From: Nonomuraea solani
Lineage (GTDB): Bacteria > Actinomycetota > Actinomycetes > Streptosporangiales > Streptosporangiaceae
Length of the DNA stretch: 64,000 nucleotides
Reading direction: 5' to 3'
NCBI RefSeq assembly: GCF_900108335.1
Contig: NZ_FNVT01000003.1
Span: forward strand, 124,001-188,000
Under the pieces are notes generated by a model, which was not told the DNA's origin, did no database searches, and worked only from the letters and a program-made list of their open reading frames with translations. The position numbers and the translations under genes were made by a program. This document shows, in pieces, positions 18,201 to 26,258 of the stretch (position 1 is the first letter of the stretch; each line of letters starts with the position of its first letter).

Positions 18201-18692
18201 CAGGCTGTCGAGGCCGCCGAGCCAGCGGCGCGTGTTGGCCACGCCCTCCTGGACACGGACCGAGTGCGTGGCGTCGATGGCCGCGGACGCGGAGAGCACC
18301 TGCTGCTTGGCCTTGTCCGTGGCCTGGCGCTGCGTCTTGAGCTGCACGAAGCGGCCGCCTCTGCGGCGGTCGGCGACGTACCAGGCGGTGAGCGTGCGCT
18401 CCCTGCCCAGCTCATGGTTGAGTGCGCCGATGCGCTGGACCAGCTCGGCCACCTGGGTGAGCCGGCGGTATTCGGCACTGGTGCCGATGGCGTTGGCCAG
18501 CTGGACGCCGGCGAGCAGCACGCCCACGACCGTGGGAATGAGGATCAGCGCGACCAGCCTTGAGCGCACACGCCAGTTCGCCAGCCGGAACCGTCCGCCT
18601 GTGTACTCCCCTGACCTCGTGTGCCTGGGGTCTTTCGTCCTCACTGCGTCTCGCAACCTCTCGCCGGTACGTGCTCGAAGAAAATCAGACAC
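15231..18692 (-). CDS. cvnA: Conservon 1 membrane histidine-kinase-like sensor (CvnA) with long disordered tail
   Basis: A 1153-residue sensor. A transmembrane helix (about residues 45-70) is followed by a nitrate/nitrite-sensor-like extracytoplasmic domain to about 330, a second helix (about 350-372), HAMP, a helical bundle with LDHLATRMRRN (candidate phospho-His) and an HATPase domain (GIGMSQEELAEANWRLANPP). From about residue 690 the chain is low-complexity, with repeats of FGEQ and RWPSFAE between about 727 and 892 (DNA 16015-16515). The tail ends with the motifs EEFLPIF, GLPRR-PKANLVPGTAS and QQGVR-GR shared with the other two CvnA proteins. GTG start. Confidence 0.93.
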   Translation of the reverse strand: MSDFLRARTGERLRDAVRTKDPRHTRSGEYTGGRFRLANWRVRSRLVALILIPTVVGVLLAGVQLANAIGTSAEYRRLTQVAELVQRIGALNHELGRERTLTAWYVADRRRGGRFVQLKTQRQATDKAKQQVLSASAAIDATHSVRVQEGVANTRRWLGGLDSLRASMVGNVPARAAIGTYSTMIDVFSSIQGDLGDGVSDDALQGDVAALGSIQRLKEEVSRQQIILIVTLAQRRLDAADWSDFLGSWNKQQAELAAFELEADPADLKAYQQGVKGPQVDLADAMRQRALAQVSEYNRIGDLDVTTSPQARDLNNWYESTTATGNMMRKVEDGLATKIVAATRELSDTEQRNAIVSGALILVLLLLVLVITTRVAGSLVRPLRRLRAEALQVATTRLPDTVRVLRESGEGAQIPEVPSVGVNTRDEIGEVARAFDEVHREAIRLAGDEAKLRANVNSMFVNLSRRSQTLVERQLQLIEGLEQGEEDEQRLANLFRLDHLATRMRRNSENLLVLAGQEAARKWSEPVPLVDVARASLSEVENYERVQIQIPSGTLIVGPAVTDAVHLLAELIENAISFSPRESKVQVTSTLAEGGVMVSINDLGIGMSQEELAEANWRLANPPVVDVSVSRRMGLFVVGRLALRHGVRVQLSQRETGGLSALVMLPDMLISSGPGMPQQGGQYEAFTTFDPSTFGQPSQNGAGRHPSFDEPNPADTQWPGSLPAPGTGNWPSFGEQPAAFNGQSASLNGQAPSFGDQAPPFGEQQPPFGDRQPPFGEQAPSFGEPPSPFGEKPFGEQSFGEQPKDEPRWPSFAEEAPPAPQQQPFGEQRWPSFAEESPSAAEPNSFAENRWPSFAEQPPPLQEGEPQWPSFATEPPKQQPPQEDRWSSFSDPAPRGSLFDAVERPRQQFSDDYRSPFADEPKPADSFEQNGQAAYGPFGQGDYSSQDMTGPLPAVRNSPMEEQGEEFLPIFSSVGSDWFRRPEPEVLQPRSEPEFGVEFGHGTGTGTELGQGFGQGFEAEPEITAVHPAVPAEPLADSGPSTNPGTATKSGLPQRRPGQSGVGSSWSSPADTGFQAAQAAAQPQQAGTTASGLPRRVPKANLVPGTASLAEPQATSPAPQISPERLRSRLSSFQQGVRQGRAFTRGDENEEDK

Positions 18693-18721
18693 GCGTGTGG
18701 CGCATGGGATTCTGTCCGGCT

Positions 18722-18777
18722 GGGTAATTGGAACACAACCCGTACCAGATCGGCCAACCGAACATACCCCACATATG
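18722..18777 (-). promoter_or_regulatory. Conserved conservon upstream element, copy 1
   Basis: Two blocks upstream of cvnA1 recur upstream of cvnA2. On the + strand block one is GGGTAATTGGAACACA (18722-18737), identical in 16 of 16 bases, and block two is GGCCAACCGAACATA (18752-18766), identical in 14 of 15. The spacer differs in sequence and by one base in length. An ACATATG at 18771-18777 corresponds to ACAAATG in copy 2. On the sense strand both blocks read as related TGTTC-containing half-sites about 29 bases apart. It is probably a regulator site or promoter. Confidence 0.7.
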
Positions 18778-18800
18778 CGCCCAAAGAGGCCCTTTGGGCG
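18778..18800 (-). terminator. Terminator after the aldehyde dehydrogenase gene
   Basis: Perfect 9-base arms CGCCCAAAG (18778-18786) and CTTTGGGCG (18792-18800) with a 5-base loop lie 21 bases beyond the aldehyde dehydrogenase stop, directly upstream of the cvnA1 control element. Confidence 0.6.
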
Positions 18801-18821
18801 GCATAACGCCGTACACGTTAT

Positions 18822-20219
18822 CTAGGCGGGACGGAACGAATCCCGCTCGGCCGGTGCCGCGTGCTTGACCATCAGATGCCGCGTCACCGAATACTCCTGC
18901 ACTGCCTCCTGGCTCATGTCCTTGCCGAACCCACTGCCCTTCACCCCGCCGTGCGGCGCTTCGCTGGCGATGGGCAGATGATCGTTAACCCAGGTCACGC
19001 CCACATCGAGCCGGTGTGAGACGCGCATCGCCCTGGCCACGTCACGTGACCACACCGACGATGCCAGACCGTACCTGGTGTCGTTGGCCAGTTTGACCGC
19101 TTCGTCCTCGCCATCGAACGGCAGGACGACCAGAACGGGCCCGAAGAGCTCGCCTTGGACGATCTCGCTGTCCTGTGCGACGTCGGTCACAAGCGTCGGC
19201 GGATAGAAGAATCCGGGACCCTCGACCGGGGCGCCGCCGTGCAGCACGCGCCCGCCGGAGCGGGAGACGAACCCGTGCACCCGATCGCGGTGGGCGGCGG
19301 AGATCAGCGGGCCGATGTCCGTCGCCGGGTCCCAGGGGTCTCCGACGGAGATGCCGGCAAGAGTTGCCCGGATGGCCTCGACGGCGTCGGCGTACGTTTC
19401 CCGGGCGACGTAGACGCGCGTGGCCGCCGTGCAGTCCTGCCCGCTGTTGTACGTCGCCCCCATCGCCACCCCGTGGGCCATCTCCGCCAGGTCGGCGTCC
19501 TCGAACACCAGCGCCGGCGCCTTGCCCCCGAGCTCCAGGTGCACCCGCTTGAGCGTGGCCGCCGCGCCGGTCATCACGGCCCGGCCGGTCTCGGTGGAGC
19601 CGGTCACGCTGACCATGTCGACCCCGGGGTCGGTGACCAGCGCCTGCCCGGCCTCGGCGTCGCCGGTGATCGCCTGCACGAGGTTGTCCGGCGCGCCCGC
19701 CTTGGCGAACAGCTCGGCCAGCCGCAGCGTCGTGCGCGGCGTCTGGGGGGCCGGCTTGATCACCACGGCGTTGCCCGCGGCCACCGCGGGGCCGACCTTC
19801 CAGACGGCCATGACGAACGGGAAGTTCCACGGCGCGATCGACCCCACCACCCCGACGGGGCGGCGCAGCAGGACCGAGGTGTAGCCGGGGCTGAACACGC
19901 CGGCGCCGGAGCCGTCGAGCGAGCGGGCGGCCCCGGCGAAGAAGCGCAGGTTGTCGACGGCGAACGGCAGCTCGCCGTCCCTGAACACCGCCGCCGGCTT
20001 GCCCGTCTCCTCGACCTCCAGCCGGGTCAGCTCGTCGGCGTCGGCCTCCACCAGGTCGGCCAGCTTCAGCAGCAGCCGCGCGCGCTCGCCGGGGGTGGTC
20101 TGGGACCACTCCTCGAACGCCGCGCGGGCGGCCTGGACCGCGGACGCCACGGCCTCCACCGGCGTATCCGGAATTTCGGCACAGGGGAGGCCGGTGGCGG
20201 GGTTGATCAGTTCACGCAT
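18822..20219 (-). CDS. Aldehyde dehydrogenase (gamma-aminobutyraldehyde dehydrogenase-like)
   Basis: A 465-residue NAD(P)-dependent aldehyde dehydrogenase. Key sites are the PWNFPFVMAVWK cofactor segment, GSTETGRAVM, the general-base Glu in HLELGGKAP and the nucleophilic Cys in NSGQDCTAATR. NSGQDC is seen in aminoaldehyde dehydrogenases such as PatD. A polyamine importer lies 2 kb away, which fits a role in oxidising polyamine-derived aminobutyraldehyde, but the genes are not in the same operon. It follows the glycosyltransferase gene by 30 bases on the same strand. Confidence 0.88.
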   Translation of the reverse strand: MRELINPATGLPCAEIPDTPVEAVASAVQAARAAFEEWSQTTPGERARLLLKLADLVEADADELTRLEVEETGKPAAVFRDGELPFAVDNLRFFAGAARSLDGSGAGVFSPGYTSVLLRRPVGVVGSIAPWNFPFVMAVWKVGPAVAAGNAVVIKPAPQTPRTTLRLAELFAKAGAPDNLVQAITGDAEAGQALVTDPGVDMVSVTGSTETGRAVMTGAAATLKRVHLELGGKAPALVFEDADLAEMAHGVAMGATYNSGQDCTAATRVYVARETYADAVEAIRATLAGISVGDPWDPATDIGPLISAAHRDRVHGFVSRSGGRVLHGGAPVEGPGFFYPPTLVTDVAQDSEIVQGELFGPVLVVLPFDGEDEAVKLANDTRYGLASSVWSRDVARAMRVSHRLDVGVTWVNDHLPIASEAPHGGVKGSGFGKDMSQEAVQEYSVTRHLMVKHAAPAERDSFRPA

Positions 20220-20249
20220 GCGAAGAATTCATCTCTCAGGGGGGTCGTG

Positions 20250-21515
20250 CTACTGGCCGAGCTGCTCGATCAGGTCCGCGGCCTTGCGCAGGCCGTCGCG
20301 GCGCCGGATCTCCTCACCCGCGGTGGCGAGCCTCGCTCGCAGCTCGGTGTCCCCGAGCAGCTTCGCGACCGCCCCCGTGAGTTCCTCGTCGGTGAAGGTG
20401 TAGGTGGAGAGCCTGACACCATAGCCCAACTCATCGACCCTCTGGGCGTTGTCGTACTGGTCCCAGAAGAGCGGCAGCGCGATCATCGGCTTGCCGAAGT
20501 GCAGCGCCTCGGTGGTCGTGTTGTTGCCGCCATGGGTGATGACCAAGTCACACAGTGGGATGATCTTAGTCTGCGGAAGGAACTCCGCGCCCCACATGTT
20601 GTCGGCCAGCTTGATCTCCTCGTGCAGCGGGCCCTTGGAGACGATGTACTGGTGGGGCGTCGTGCCCAGCACGTCGACCACCCGCTGCATCAGCTCCACG
20701 TCGGAGGAACCGAGCGAGCCGAGCGAGAAGTAGACCAGCGCGCCTTCGGTGCGCTCGAAGGGCAGCTCGAAGTCGTCCTCGGTCTCACGAACGGAGGAGT
20801 CGAGACGGTGCCAGGTGGCGCCCAGCGGCCGGGCGTCGGCGTAGTCGAGGATCTCCGGGTAGACGTAGAGGTTCAGGTCGCCCTCGTGGATGAAGTCGAG
20901 GTCGGGCAGCGGCTCGGTGCCCTGGGCGACGGACCACTCGTTGAAGGCGGTCCAGAGCTCGCGGTGGGTGCGGTCGTACTCGGCCTTGAAGGCGTCCCAC
21001 TCGGAGCGGTCGTCGGCGGGCAGGCCCGAGAAGACCGGCGCGACGTTCTCGCCGCGCACCTCCAGCGGGTTGCAGGAGACGATCCGGACGAACTTCTTGC
21101 CCGCGGTGAGCAGCGCCGGGAACGTGATCACGTTGTCCTCGACGATGATGTCCGGGTTCACCCGCCCGATGATGGCCTTGAGCTGCGGCTCGCAGTATTT
21201 GGCGCCCTCGACCAGCTCGGCCCAGATCGGCTTGGTGACCGTTTCGAGCTGCTCGCGCGTGCTCTTGCGGTATTCCGGCGCGGTCTCCCGGATGAAGTCC
21301 TTCCAGAACTGGCCGGGGTCCTGCTCCTCCTCCGCCGGCGGGGCCAGGTCGACCAGGTCTTCCTCGAAGCCGAGCGCTTCGAGCCTGCCCTTCCACGAGG
21401 CCTCGGCGGCGAAGACGACGCGGTGGCCGCGGCGGCGCAGGATGTCGCCGATGCCGATCGAGTTGTTGGTCGGGCCGTAGGCGCTTTCAGGCATGAACAG
21501 GATGGTGAGAGACAT
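20250..21515 (-). CDS. MGT-type glycosyltransferase (GT1 family)
   Basis: A 421-residue GT-B-fold glycosyltransferase. The N-terminal half (LFMPESAYGPTNNSIGIGD) would bind the acceptor, and the C-terminal donor-binding segment is seen as ITHGGNNTTTEALHFGKP followed by PLFWDQYDNAQR. Relatives transfer sugars to macrolides, sterols or other small molecules. ATG 21515 is chosen over an upstream ATG at 21539 because a GGAG site sits five bases before it. It is divergent from a TetR regulator and precedes the aldehyde dehydrogenase, suggesting a TetR-controlled modification or detoxification pair. Confidence 0.85.
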   Translation of the reverse strand: MSLTILFMPESAYGPTNNSIGIGDILRRRGHRVVFAAEASWKGRLEALGFEEDLVDLAPPAEEEQDPGQFWKDFIRETAPEYRKSTREQLETVTKPIWAELVEGAKYCEPQLKAIIGRVNPDIIVEDNVITFPALLTAGKKFVRIVSCNPLEVRGENVAPVFSGLPADDRSEWDAFKAEYDRTHRELWTAFNEWSVAQGTEPLPDLDFIHEGDLNLYVYPEILDYADARPLGATWHRLDSSVRETEDDFELPFERTEGALVYFSLGSLGSSDVELMQRVVDVLGTTPHQYIVSKGPLHEEIKLADNMWGAEFLPQTKIIPLCDLVITHGGNNTTTEALHFGKPMIALPLFWDQYDNAQRVDELGYGVRLSTYTFTDEELTGAVAKLLGDTELRARLATAGEEIRRRDGLRKAADLIEQLGQ

Positions 21516-21539
21516 CGAGGCTCCGGGAGATCTCATCAA

Positions 21540-21557
21540 TTTGAAGAGGAATTCAAA
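21540..21557. promoter_or_regulatory. Candidate TetR operator upstream of the glycosyltransferase
   Basis: A TTTGAA-N6-TTCAAA dyad lies 25 bases upstream of the glycosyltransferase start, in the region divergent with the TetR gene. The symmetry and placement suit a TetR-family binding site. Confidence 0.4.
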
Positions 21558-21640
21558 AACGCATCTAGCGGGAAGGTCAACTTAAGGGCACTATGGTCAC
21601 GGCTAACTGAACGGTAGCCAAACGGGTGAAGGTGGTGGGG

Positions 21641-22246
21641 GTGGCTCAGCGTAAAAGCCGCAGTGACCGGCGCATCGACTTGATCGAGGCCGCGCGCAGG
21701 GCCATCATCCGTCATGGCATCGACGGTGTACAGCTCTCGCACGTCGCCGAGGAGGCCGGTCTGACCTCCGGCGCCGTGCTCTACCACTACCCCGACCTCA
21801 GCGAACTGCTGGTCGAGGCGCAGCACGCGGGGATGGAGCGCTTCTACGAGCAGCGGCTGCGCCAGCTCGCCACGCTCACCGACCCCGTCGAGAAGCTGGT
21901 CGTCACGATCAAGTCCGGGCTGCCCACCGGGCCGCTCGACCCCGACGTCCGCCTGCTCAACGAGCTGGGCGGGGCCGCGGGCCGCAACCGGGTCTATGGC
22001 GTGCTGCTCACCTCGCTCTATGACCGGCAGGTGTCGATGTACCAGGCGATCCTGGACACGGGGGCCGCGCTGGGGGTGTTCAGGCTGAGCGGCGACTCGC
22101 AGACGATCGCGCGCAACCTGGTGGCCCTGGAGGACGCCTACGGCTATCGCATCACGGCCAGGCACCCGCTGATCGGCCCGGCCGAGGCGGCCGAGCTGAT
22201 CCTGTCCTTCGCCCGCGCGGCCACGGGCAACGACCTGGCCTACTGA
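21641..22246 (+). CDS. TetR-family transcriptional regulator
   Basis: A roughly 201-residue repressor. The HTH is seen in DLIEAARRAIIRHGIDGVQL then AEEAGLTSGAVLYHYPDLSE; the C-terminal ligand domain is of the TetR_C_6-like type. In-frame GTG codons occur at 21626, 21632, 21635 and 21641; the last is preferred because GAAGG lies eight bases before it. It is divergent from the glycosyltransferase/aldehyde dehydrogenase pair. The last 23 bases of the gene form part of a 27-base tandem repeat that runs past the stop codon. Confidence 0.88.
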   Translation: MAQRKSRSDRRIDLIEAARRAIIRHGIDGVQLSHVAEEAGLTSGAVLYHYPDLSELLVEAQHAGMERFYEQRLRQLATLTDPVEKLVVTIKSGLPTGPLDPDVRLLNELGGAAGRNRVYGVLLTSLYDRQVSMYQAILDTGAALGVFRLSGDSQTIARNLVALEDAYGYRITARHPLIGPAEAAELILSFARAATGNDLAY

Positions 22247-22304
22247 CCGGCGGGCGACGCCCTGGCCTACTGACCGGCGGGCAACGACCTGGCCCGCCGG
22301 CCGG
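22224..22304. repeat. Three 27-base tandem repeats spanning the tetR stop codon
   Basis: Units at 22224-22250, 22251-22277 and 22278-22304 follow each other without gaps. Units 1 and 2 differ at two positions and unit 3 diverges in its last third. The first unit encodes the end of the TetR protein (GNDLAY and stop), and because 27 is a multiple of three the second unit repeats the same residues and a second stop in frame. A 16-base palindrome (22293-22308) in unit 3 may double as a terminator. Confidence 0.85.
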
Positions 22305-22341
22305 CGGGCCCGGGCGGCGGCCTGAATCACCGGCAGGCGGG

Positions 22342-23391
22342 TCACCGGTCGACCGCCATGATCACGGCGTCCTGGGCGTTCCAGCGGACCTTGACCTTGG
22401 CGCCCGCCTGGACCGTGCTGGCCCCCTGTACGGCCGCCAGGACCGGCCTGACGTGACCGGGGACCTCCACGGAGATGTGCGAGACACCGCCGTAGAAGCT
22501 GACGTCCAGGACGCTGCCCGCCAGGCCCCTGGTGGCGCTCTGGTCGGTCAGCTCGATCCGCTCGGGCCGCACCGCCAGCAGCGCCTTGGCGCCCGCCGCC
22601 AGGGTGTCCAGCGGGGTGCCCGCCAGCATGCCGAACTCCGCGCTCCTGATCCCGTCGAGGCCGCTCGCGGTGCCCTCGAAGAGGTTGTTGGCGCCGACGA
22701 AGTCGGCCACGAACGGGGAGCGCGGGCGCTCGTACAGGGAGACCGGCGCGTCCACCTGGCGCACGGTGCCGCTGTCGAAGACCGCGATGCGGTCGGCCAG
22801 CGACATGGCCTCCTCCTGGTCGTGCGTGACGACCACGAACGTGATGCCCACCTCGTGCTGCAGCCGCTTCAGCTCCAGTTGCATGTCGGCGCGGACCTTC
22901 TTGTCCAGGGCCGACAGCGGCTCGTCGAGGAGCAGCAACCGGGGCCGCTTGACGATGGAACGGGCCAACGCGACGCGCTGCCGCTGCCCGCCGGAGAGCT
23001 GGGCGGGCTTGCGACCGGCGTGCGCGGACAGGCCGACCGTCTCCAGCACCTCGCCGACGCGCTGCCTGACCTCCTGCCGGGGCAGGCGCTCGCGCTCCAG
23101 CCCGTAGGCCACGTTCTTGGCCACGGTCATGTGCGGGAACAGCGCGTACGACTGAAACATCAGGCTGATCGGCCGTCGGTTCGGCTGCTTGTCCAGCAGG
23201 TCGTCGCCGTCGAGCGTGACCCGGCCCGCGTCCGGCGTCTCGAAGCCGGCGATGATGCGCAGCAGCGTGGTCTTGCCGCAGCCGGACGGCCCGAGCAGGG
23301 CGAAGAACTCGCCCTGGCCGATCTCCAGCGACACCTCGTCCAGCGCGACGACGTCACCGAACCTGCGGGAGACTCCGTCAATCTTGAGCAC
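22342..23391 (-). CDS. potA: Polyamine ABC transporter ATP-binding protein
   Basis: A 349-residue ATPase of the spermidine/putrescine importer. Motifs are Walker A (GPSGCGKTT), Q-loop (FQSYALFPHM), signature (LSGGQRQR), Walker B (LLLLDEPLSALD) and H-loop (VVTHDQEEAM), followed by a C-terminal TOBE regulatory domain (LLAVRPERIEL to the end). GTG start; the gene overlaps the end of potC by 14 bases. It is the last gene of the potD-potB-potC-potA operon. Confidence 0.92.
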   Translation of the reverse strand: MLKIDGVSRRFGDVVALDEVSLEIGQGEFFALLGPSGCGKTTLLRIIAGFETPDAGRVTLDGDDLLDKQPNRRPISLMFQSYALFPHMTVAKNVAYGLERERLPRQEVRQRVGEVLETVGLSAHAGRKPAQLSGGQRQRVALARSIVKRPRLLLLDEPLSALDKKVRADMQLELKRLQHEVGITFVVVTHDQEEAMSLADRIAVFDSGTVRQVDAPVSLYERPRSPFVADFVGANNLFEGTASGLDGIRSAEFGMLAGTPLDTLAAGAKALLAVRPERIELTDQSATRGLAGSVLDVSFYGGVSHISVEVPGHVRPVLAAVQGASTVQAGAKVKVRWNAQDAVIMAVDR

Positions 23392-24157
23392 GGGACTCCC
23401 CGATCTTGGTCAGGCGCTGCCCGGCGATCACCGCCGTGAAGCTCACGAGGAGCAGGATCGCGGCCAGCGCGTTGATCTTCGGGGTCACCCCGAAACGAAT
23501 CATTGAGTAGATGACGATCGGCAGCGTCTGCTCCGTGTTGCCGATCGTGAAGAAGGCGATCACGAACTCGTCCAGCGACAGCGTGAACGCCAGCAGCGCG
23601 CCCGCGACGATGCCGGGCATGAGCTGCGGCAGCGTGATCTTCATGAACGTCGCCACCGGGCCGGCCCCCAGATCGCGCGAGGCCTCCTCCAGCGAGGTGT
23701 CGGCCCCGGACAACCGGGTGCGCACCACCGCCGCGACGAACGCCATCGAGAACACCGCGTGGGCCAGGACCACCGAGTAGAGGCCGAGCGTGAGCTGGAT
23801 CATCCCGTAGAAGACCAGCAGCCCGATGGCCAGCACCAGGTCGGGCAGCACGGCGGGCATCAGCGAGACCGCGTCGAGGGCCTTCGAGCGGGTGTGGCGG
23901 GCCAGGCCGACGGCCAGCAGCGTGCCGAGCACGGTGGCGATCACCGTGGAGCCGGTGGCCACGATCAGCGTGTTGACCGCGCCCTCCAGGACCCGCTCGT
24001 CCTGGACCAGCTCGCCGTACCACTTGAGGCTCAGTCCCTCGAAGGTGTACGCCGAGTCGCCGGAGTTGAACGACATGACGACGAGCACGACGATCGGCAG
24101 ATAGAGGAAGGCGTACGTGGCCCAGAAGGGGACGTACAGCAGCTTGGATCTACGCAC
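23378..24157 (-). CDS. potC: Polyamine ABC transporter permease PotC
   Basis: A 259-residue membrane permease with about six spans. The ATPase-coupling loop is EEASRDLGAGPVATFMKITL. The GTG at 24157 lies inside the end of potB (8-base overlap). It pairs with PotB to form the channel. Confidence 0.9.
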   Translation of the reverse strand: MRRSKLLYVPFWATYAFLYLPIVVLVVMSFNSGDSAYTFEGLSLKWYGELVQDERVLEGAVNTLIVATGSTVIATVLGTLLAVGLARHTRSKALDAVSLMPAVLPDLVLAIGLLVFYGMIQLTLGLYSVVLAHAVFSMAFVAAVVRTRLSGADTSLEEASRDLGAGPVATFMKITLPQLMPGIVAGALLAFTLSLDEFVIAFFTIGNTEQTLPIVIYSMIRFGVTPKINALAAILLLVSFTAVIAGQRLTKIGESRAQD

Positions 24158-25016
24158 GGCGCGCCACCCATGCCTGCGCGATGAGCAGCACGATCAGCAC
24201 CGCGATGAGGGCCAGCGCCAGCGTGGAGCCGAACGGCCAGTCGCGCGCCGACAGGAACTGCTGCCGGATCAGGTTGCCCACCATGATCGACTTGCTGCCG
24301 CCGAGCATCTCGGGGATGACGAAGTTGCCGAAGCTCGGCACGAACACGAACAGGCAGCCCGTCAGCACGCCCGGCACCGTGAGCGGCAGCGTGACCTTGC
24401 GGAACGTGGTGAACCCCGACGCCCCCAGGTTCGCCGAGGCCTCCCTGAGCTGCGGGTCGAGCTTCTCGATCGTGGCGAACAGCGGCAGCACCATCAGCGG
24501 CAGGTACGAGTACAGCAGCCCCGCCACGATCGCGCCCTCGTTGTAGAGCAGGTCGAGCGGCCCGAGCCCGAACAGCTTGAGCCCGCTGTTGAGCAGCCCT
24601 GGACCGTTCAGCAGGATGATCCAGGCGTAGACCCGGATGATGAAGTTCGTCCAGAACGGCAGCACGATCGCGACCAGCGCGATCGTCTTCCACTTACGCG
24701 GAAGCCGCGCGATCAGGTACGCCGTCGGATAGCCCACCAGCAACGCGAGCAGCGTCGTCAGCGCGGCGATCTTCAGCGAGCCGGCGACGACGTTCAGGTA
24801 GAGCGGGTCGAACAGGCGGGCGAAGTTCTCCGTGGTGAACTCGTAGACCACGCCACCGAAGCGCCCGCGCTGGAAGACCGTGTAGCTCATGACCAGCGCC
24901 AGCGGCACCAGCAGGAGCACGACCAGATATGTCAGCCCGGGCGACAGGAACACGAACGCGCCCAGCCGGCGTCCCCGCTTGTGGGACACCGGCCGGGCCT
25001 TGACCTCTGACTTCAC
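24150..25016 (-). CDS. potB: Polyamine ABC transporter permease PotB
   Basis: A 288-residue membrane permease. The coupling loop reads REASANLGASGFTTFRKVTL, and PFWTNFIIRVYAW is characteristic of PotB/PotH. It begins 11 bases after the potD stop. Confidence 0.9.
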   Translation of the reverse strand: MKSEVKARPVSHKRGRRLGAFVFLSPGLTYLVVLLLVPLALVMSYTVFQRGRFGGVVYEFTTENFARLFDPLYLNVVAGSLKIAALTTLLALLVGYPTAYLIARLPRKWKTIALVAIVLPFWTNFIIRVYAWIILLNGPGLLNSGLKLFGLGPLDLLYNEGAIVAGLLYSYLPLMVLPLFATIEKLDPQLREASANLGASGFTTFRKVTLPLTVPGVLTGCLFVFVPSFGNFVIPEMLGGSKSIMVGNLIRQQFLSARDWPFGSTLALALIAVLIVLLIAQAWVARRA

Positions 25017-25027
25017 TACAACGACAA

Positions 25028-26149
25028 CTACTTCGCCTGGATGTCGGCCTGCAGGCGCGTGTACTTGGTGGACGCCTGGCCGAGGTCGATCAGCGACTCA
25101 CCGTTCAGCAGCTCGGCGGGCTTGATGTTGAGCAGCGAGCCCTGGGGGACCTTCACCTGGTCCATGGCGGCCTTGTTGGGCACCTTGTAGTTGATGTTCT
25201 CGGCGGCCCAGCTGTGGATCGCGGGGTCGAGGATGTAGTTGATCAGGGCGTGCGCGGCCTCCTTGTTCTTGGAGGACTTCATGATCACCATGGTGTCGAC
25301 CCAGAGGTCGCTGCCCTCGGTCGGCACCACGAACTTGATGTTGCCCTTGGGGTCGGTGGTCGGGCACCAGCCGTCCCACGCCTCGACCATGACGGCCTCG
25401 CCGCTCTTCAGGCGGTCGCCGAACGTGGTGTCGTCGAAGGCGAGCAGGTGGGGCTTGGCCGACTCCAGCAGCTCCTTGGCCTTCGCGATCTCCTCGTCCT
25501 TGTCGGTGTTGACCGAGTAGCCGAGGGACTTGAGCGCGGGCAGGGCCAGCCAGCGCTCGGTGGTCATCATCGTGATCTTCTTGTCGGCCCACGCCGGGGG
25601 CTTCAGCAGATCGTTCCAACTCTTCGGCTCGGCCTTGACGAGGTCGCTGCGGTAGCAGATGCCGGTGGTGCCCCAGGTGTAGGGCACCGAGTACTTGTTG
25701 CCCTTGTCATAGGAGAGCTGCGTGGCCTCGGGGTAGAGGTTGGCCAGGTTGGGGATCAGCTCGGGGTGGATCGGCTCCAGCAGGCCCTGGGCGTTGAGCG
25801 CCTGGGCGTACTGGCCGGACACGAACGCCACGTCGACGCCGCTGTCACCGGAGGCGGTGAGCTTGGCCATCGCCTCCTCGTTGGTGGCGTGCAGGCCGAT
25901 CTCCATGTTCTTGACCTTGAGCTTCTCCTTGACCTTCTCGGGAAGCTCCTTGGGCGTGTAGTCAGCCCAGACGGTGACCTGGAGCGACTGCTGCGACAGG
26001 TCCGCGTTGGGCTTGAGCTGGTCGGCTGCCGCCGGTGCCGTGCCATTGGCGCTTGACGACGACTCACCGCCGCACGCCGCGACGGCAAGCGCGAGGCCGG
26101 CCACCGCGATGGTAGCCGGGAGACGACGGGTGAACCGGGTACGGGACAC
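25028..26149 (-). CDS. potD: Polyamine-binding lipoprotein PotD-like
   Basis: A 373-residue extracytoplasmic receptor. The N-terminus has an Arg-rich start, a hydrophobic stretch and a lipobox (LAVAAC), so it should be lipidated. Conserved segments YSVPYTWGTTGICYR and VEAWDGWCP resemble the polyamine-binding clefts of PotD/PotF. The GTG at 26149 follows a GAAGGAG site. It is first in the operon, so its promoter lies in the region divergent with the glucosamine-kinase-like gene. Confidence 0.88.
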   Translation of the reverse strand: MSRTRFTRRLPATIAVAGLALAVAACGGESSSSANGTAPAAADQLKPNADLSQQSLQVTVWADYTPKELPEKVKEKLKVKNMEIGLHATNEEAMAKLTASGDSGVDVAFVSGQYAQALNAQGLLEPIHPELIPNLANLYPEATQLSYDKGNKYSVPYTWGTTGICYRSDLVKAEPKSWNDLLKPPAWADKKITMMTTERWLALPALKSLGYSVNTDKDEEIAKAKELLESAKPHLLAFDDTTFGDRLKSGEAVMVEAWDGWCPTTDPKGNIKFVVPTEGSDLWVDTMVIMKSSKNKEAAHALINYILDPAIHSWAAENINYKVPNKAAMDQVKVPQGSLLNIKPAELLNGESLIDLGQASTKYTRLQADIQAK

Positions 26150-26258
26150 GGCCGCTACTCCTTCAGGTTTCGGTGGAAGAGGGGTCGCGCGACCTTACCG
26201 GACACAGCAGACCAGACCAGGAGTGTTGCAGCAGAAATCAACATGGGCAAGACTTTTG

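Noticed and set aside
15612..18563. A 983-codon open frame on the + strand opposite cvnA1
   Set aside because: Arg/Gly/Leu/His-rich shadow typical of GC-rich DNA; no domain, and the opposite strand encodes a clear kinase-like protein.
22224..22304. Short CRISPR-like array
   Set aside because: The repeats are contiguous with no spacers and overlap a coding end.
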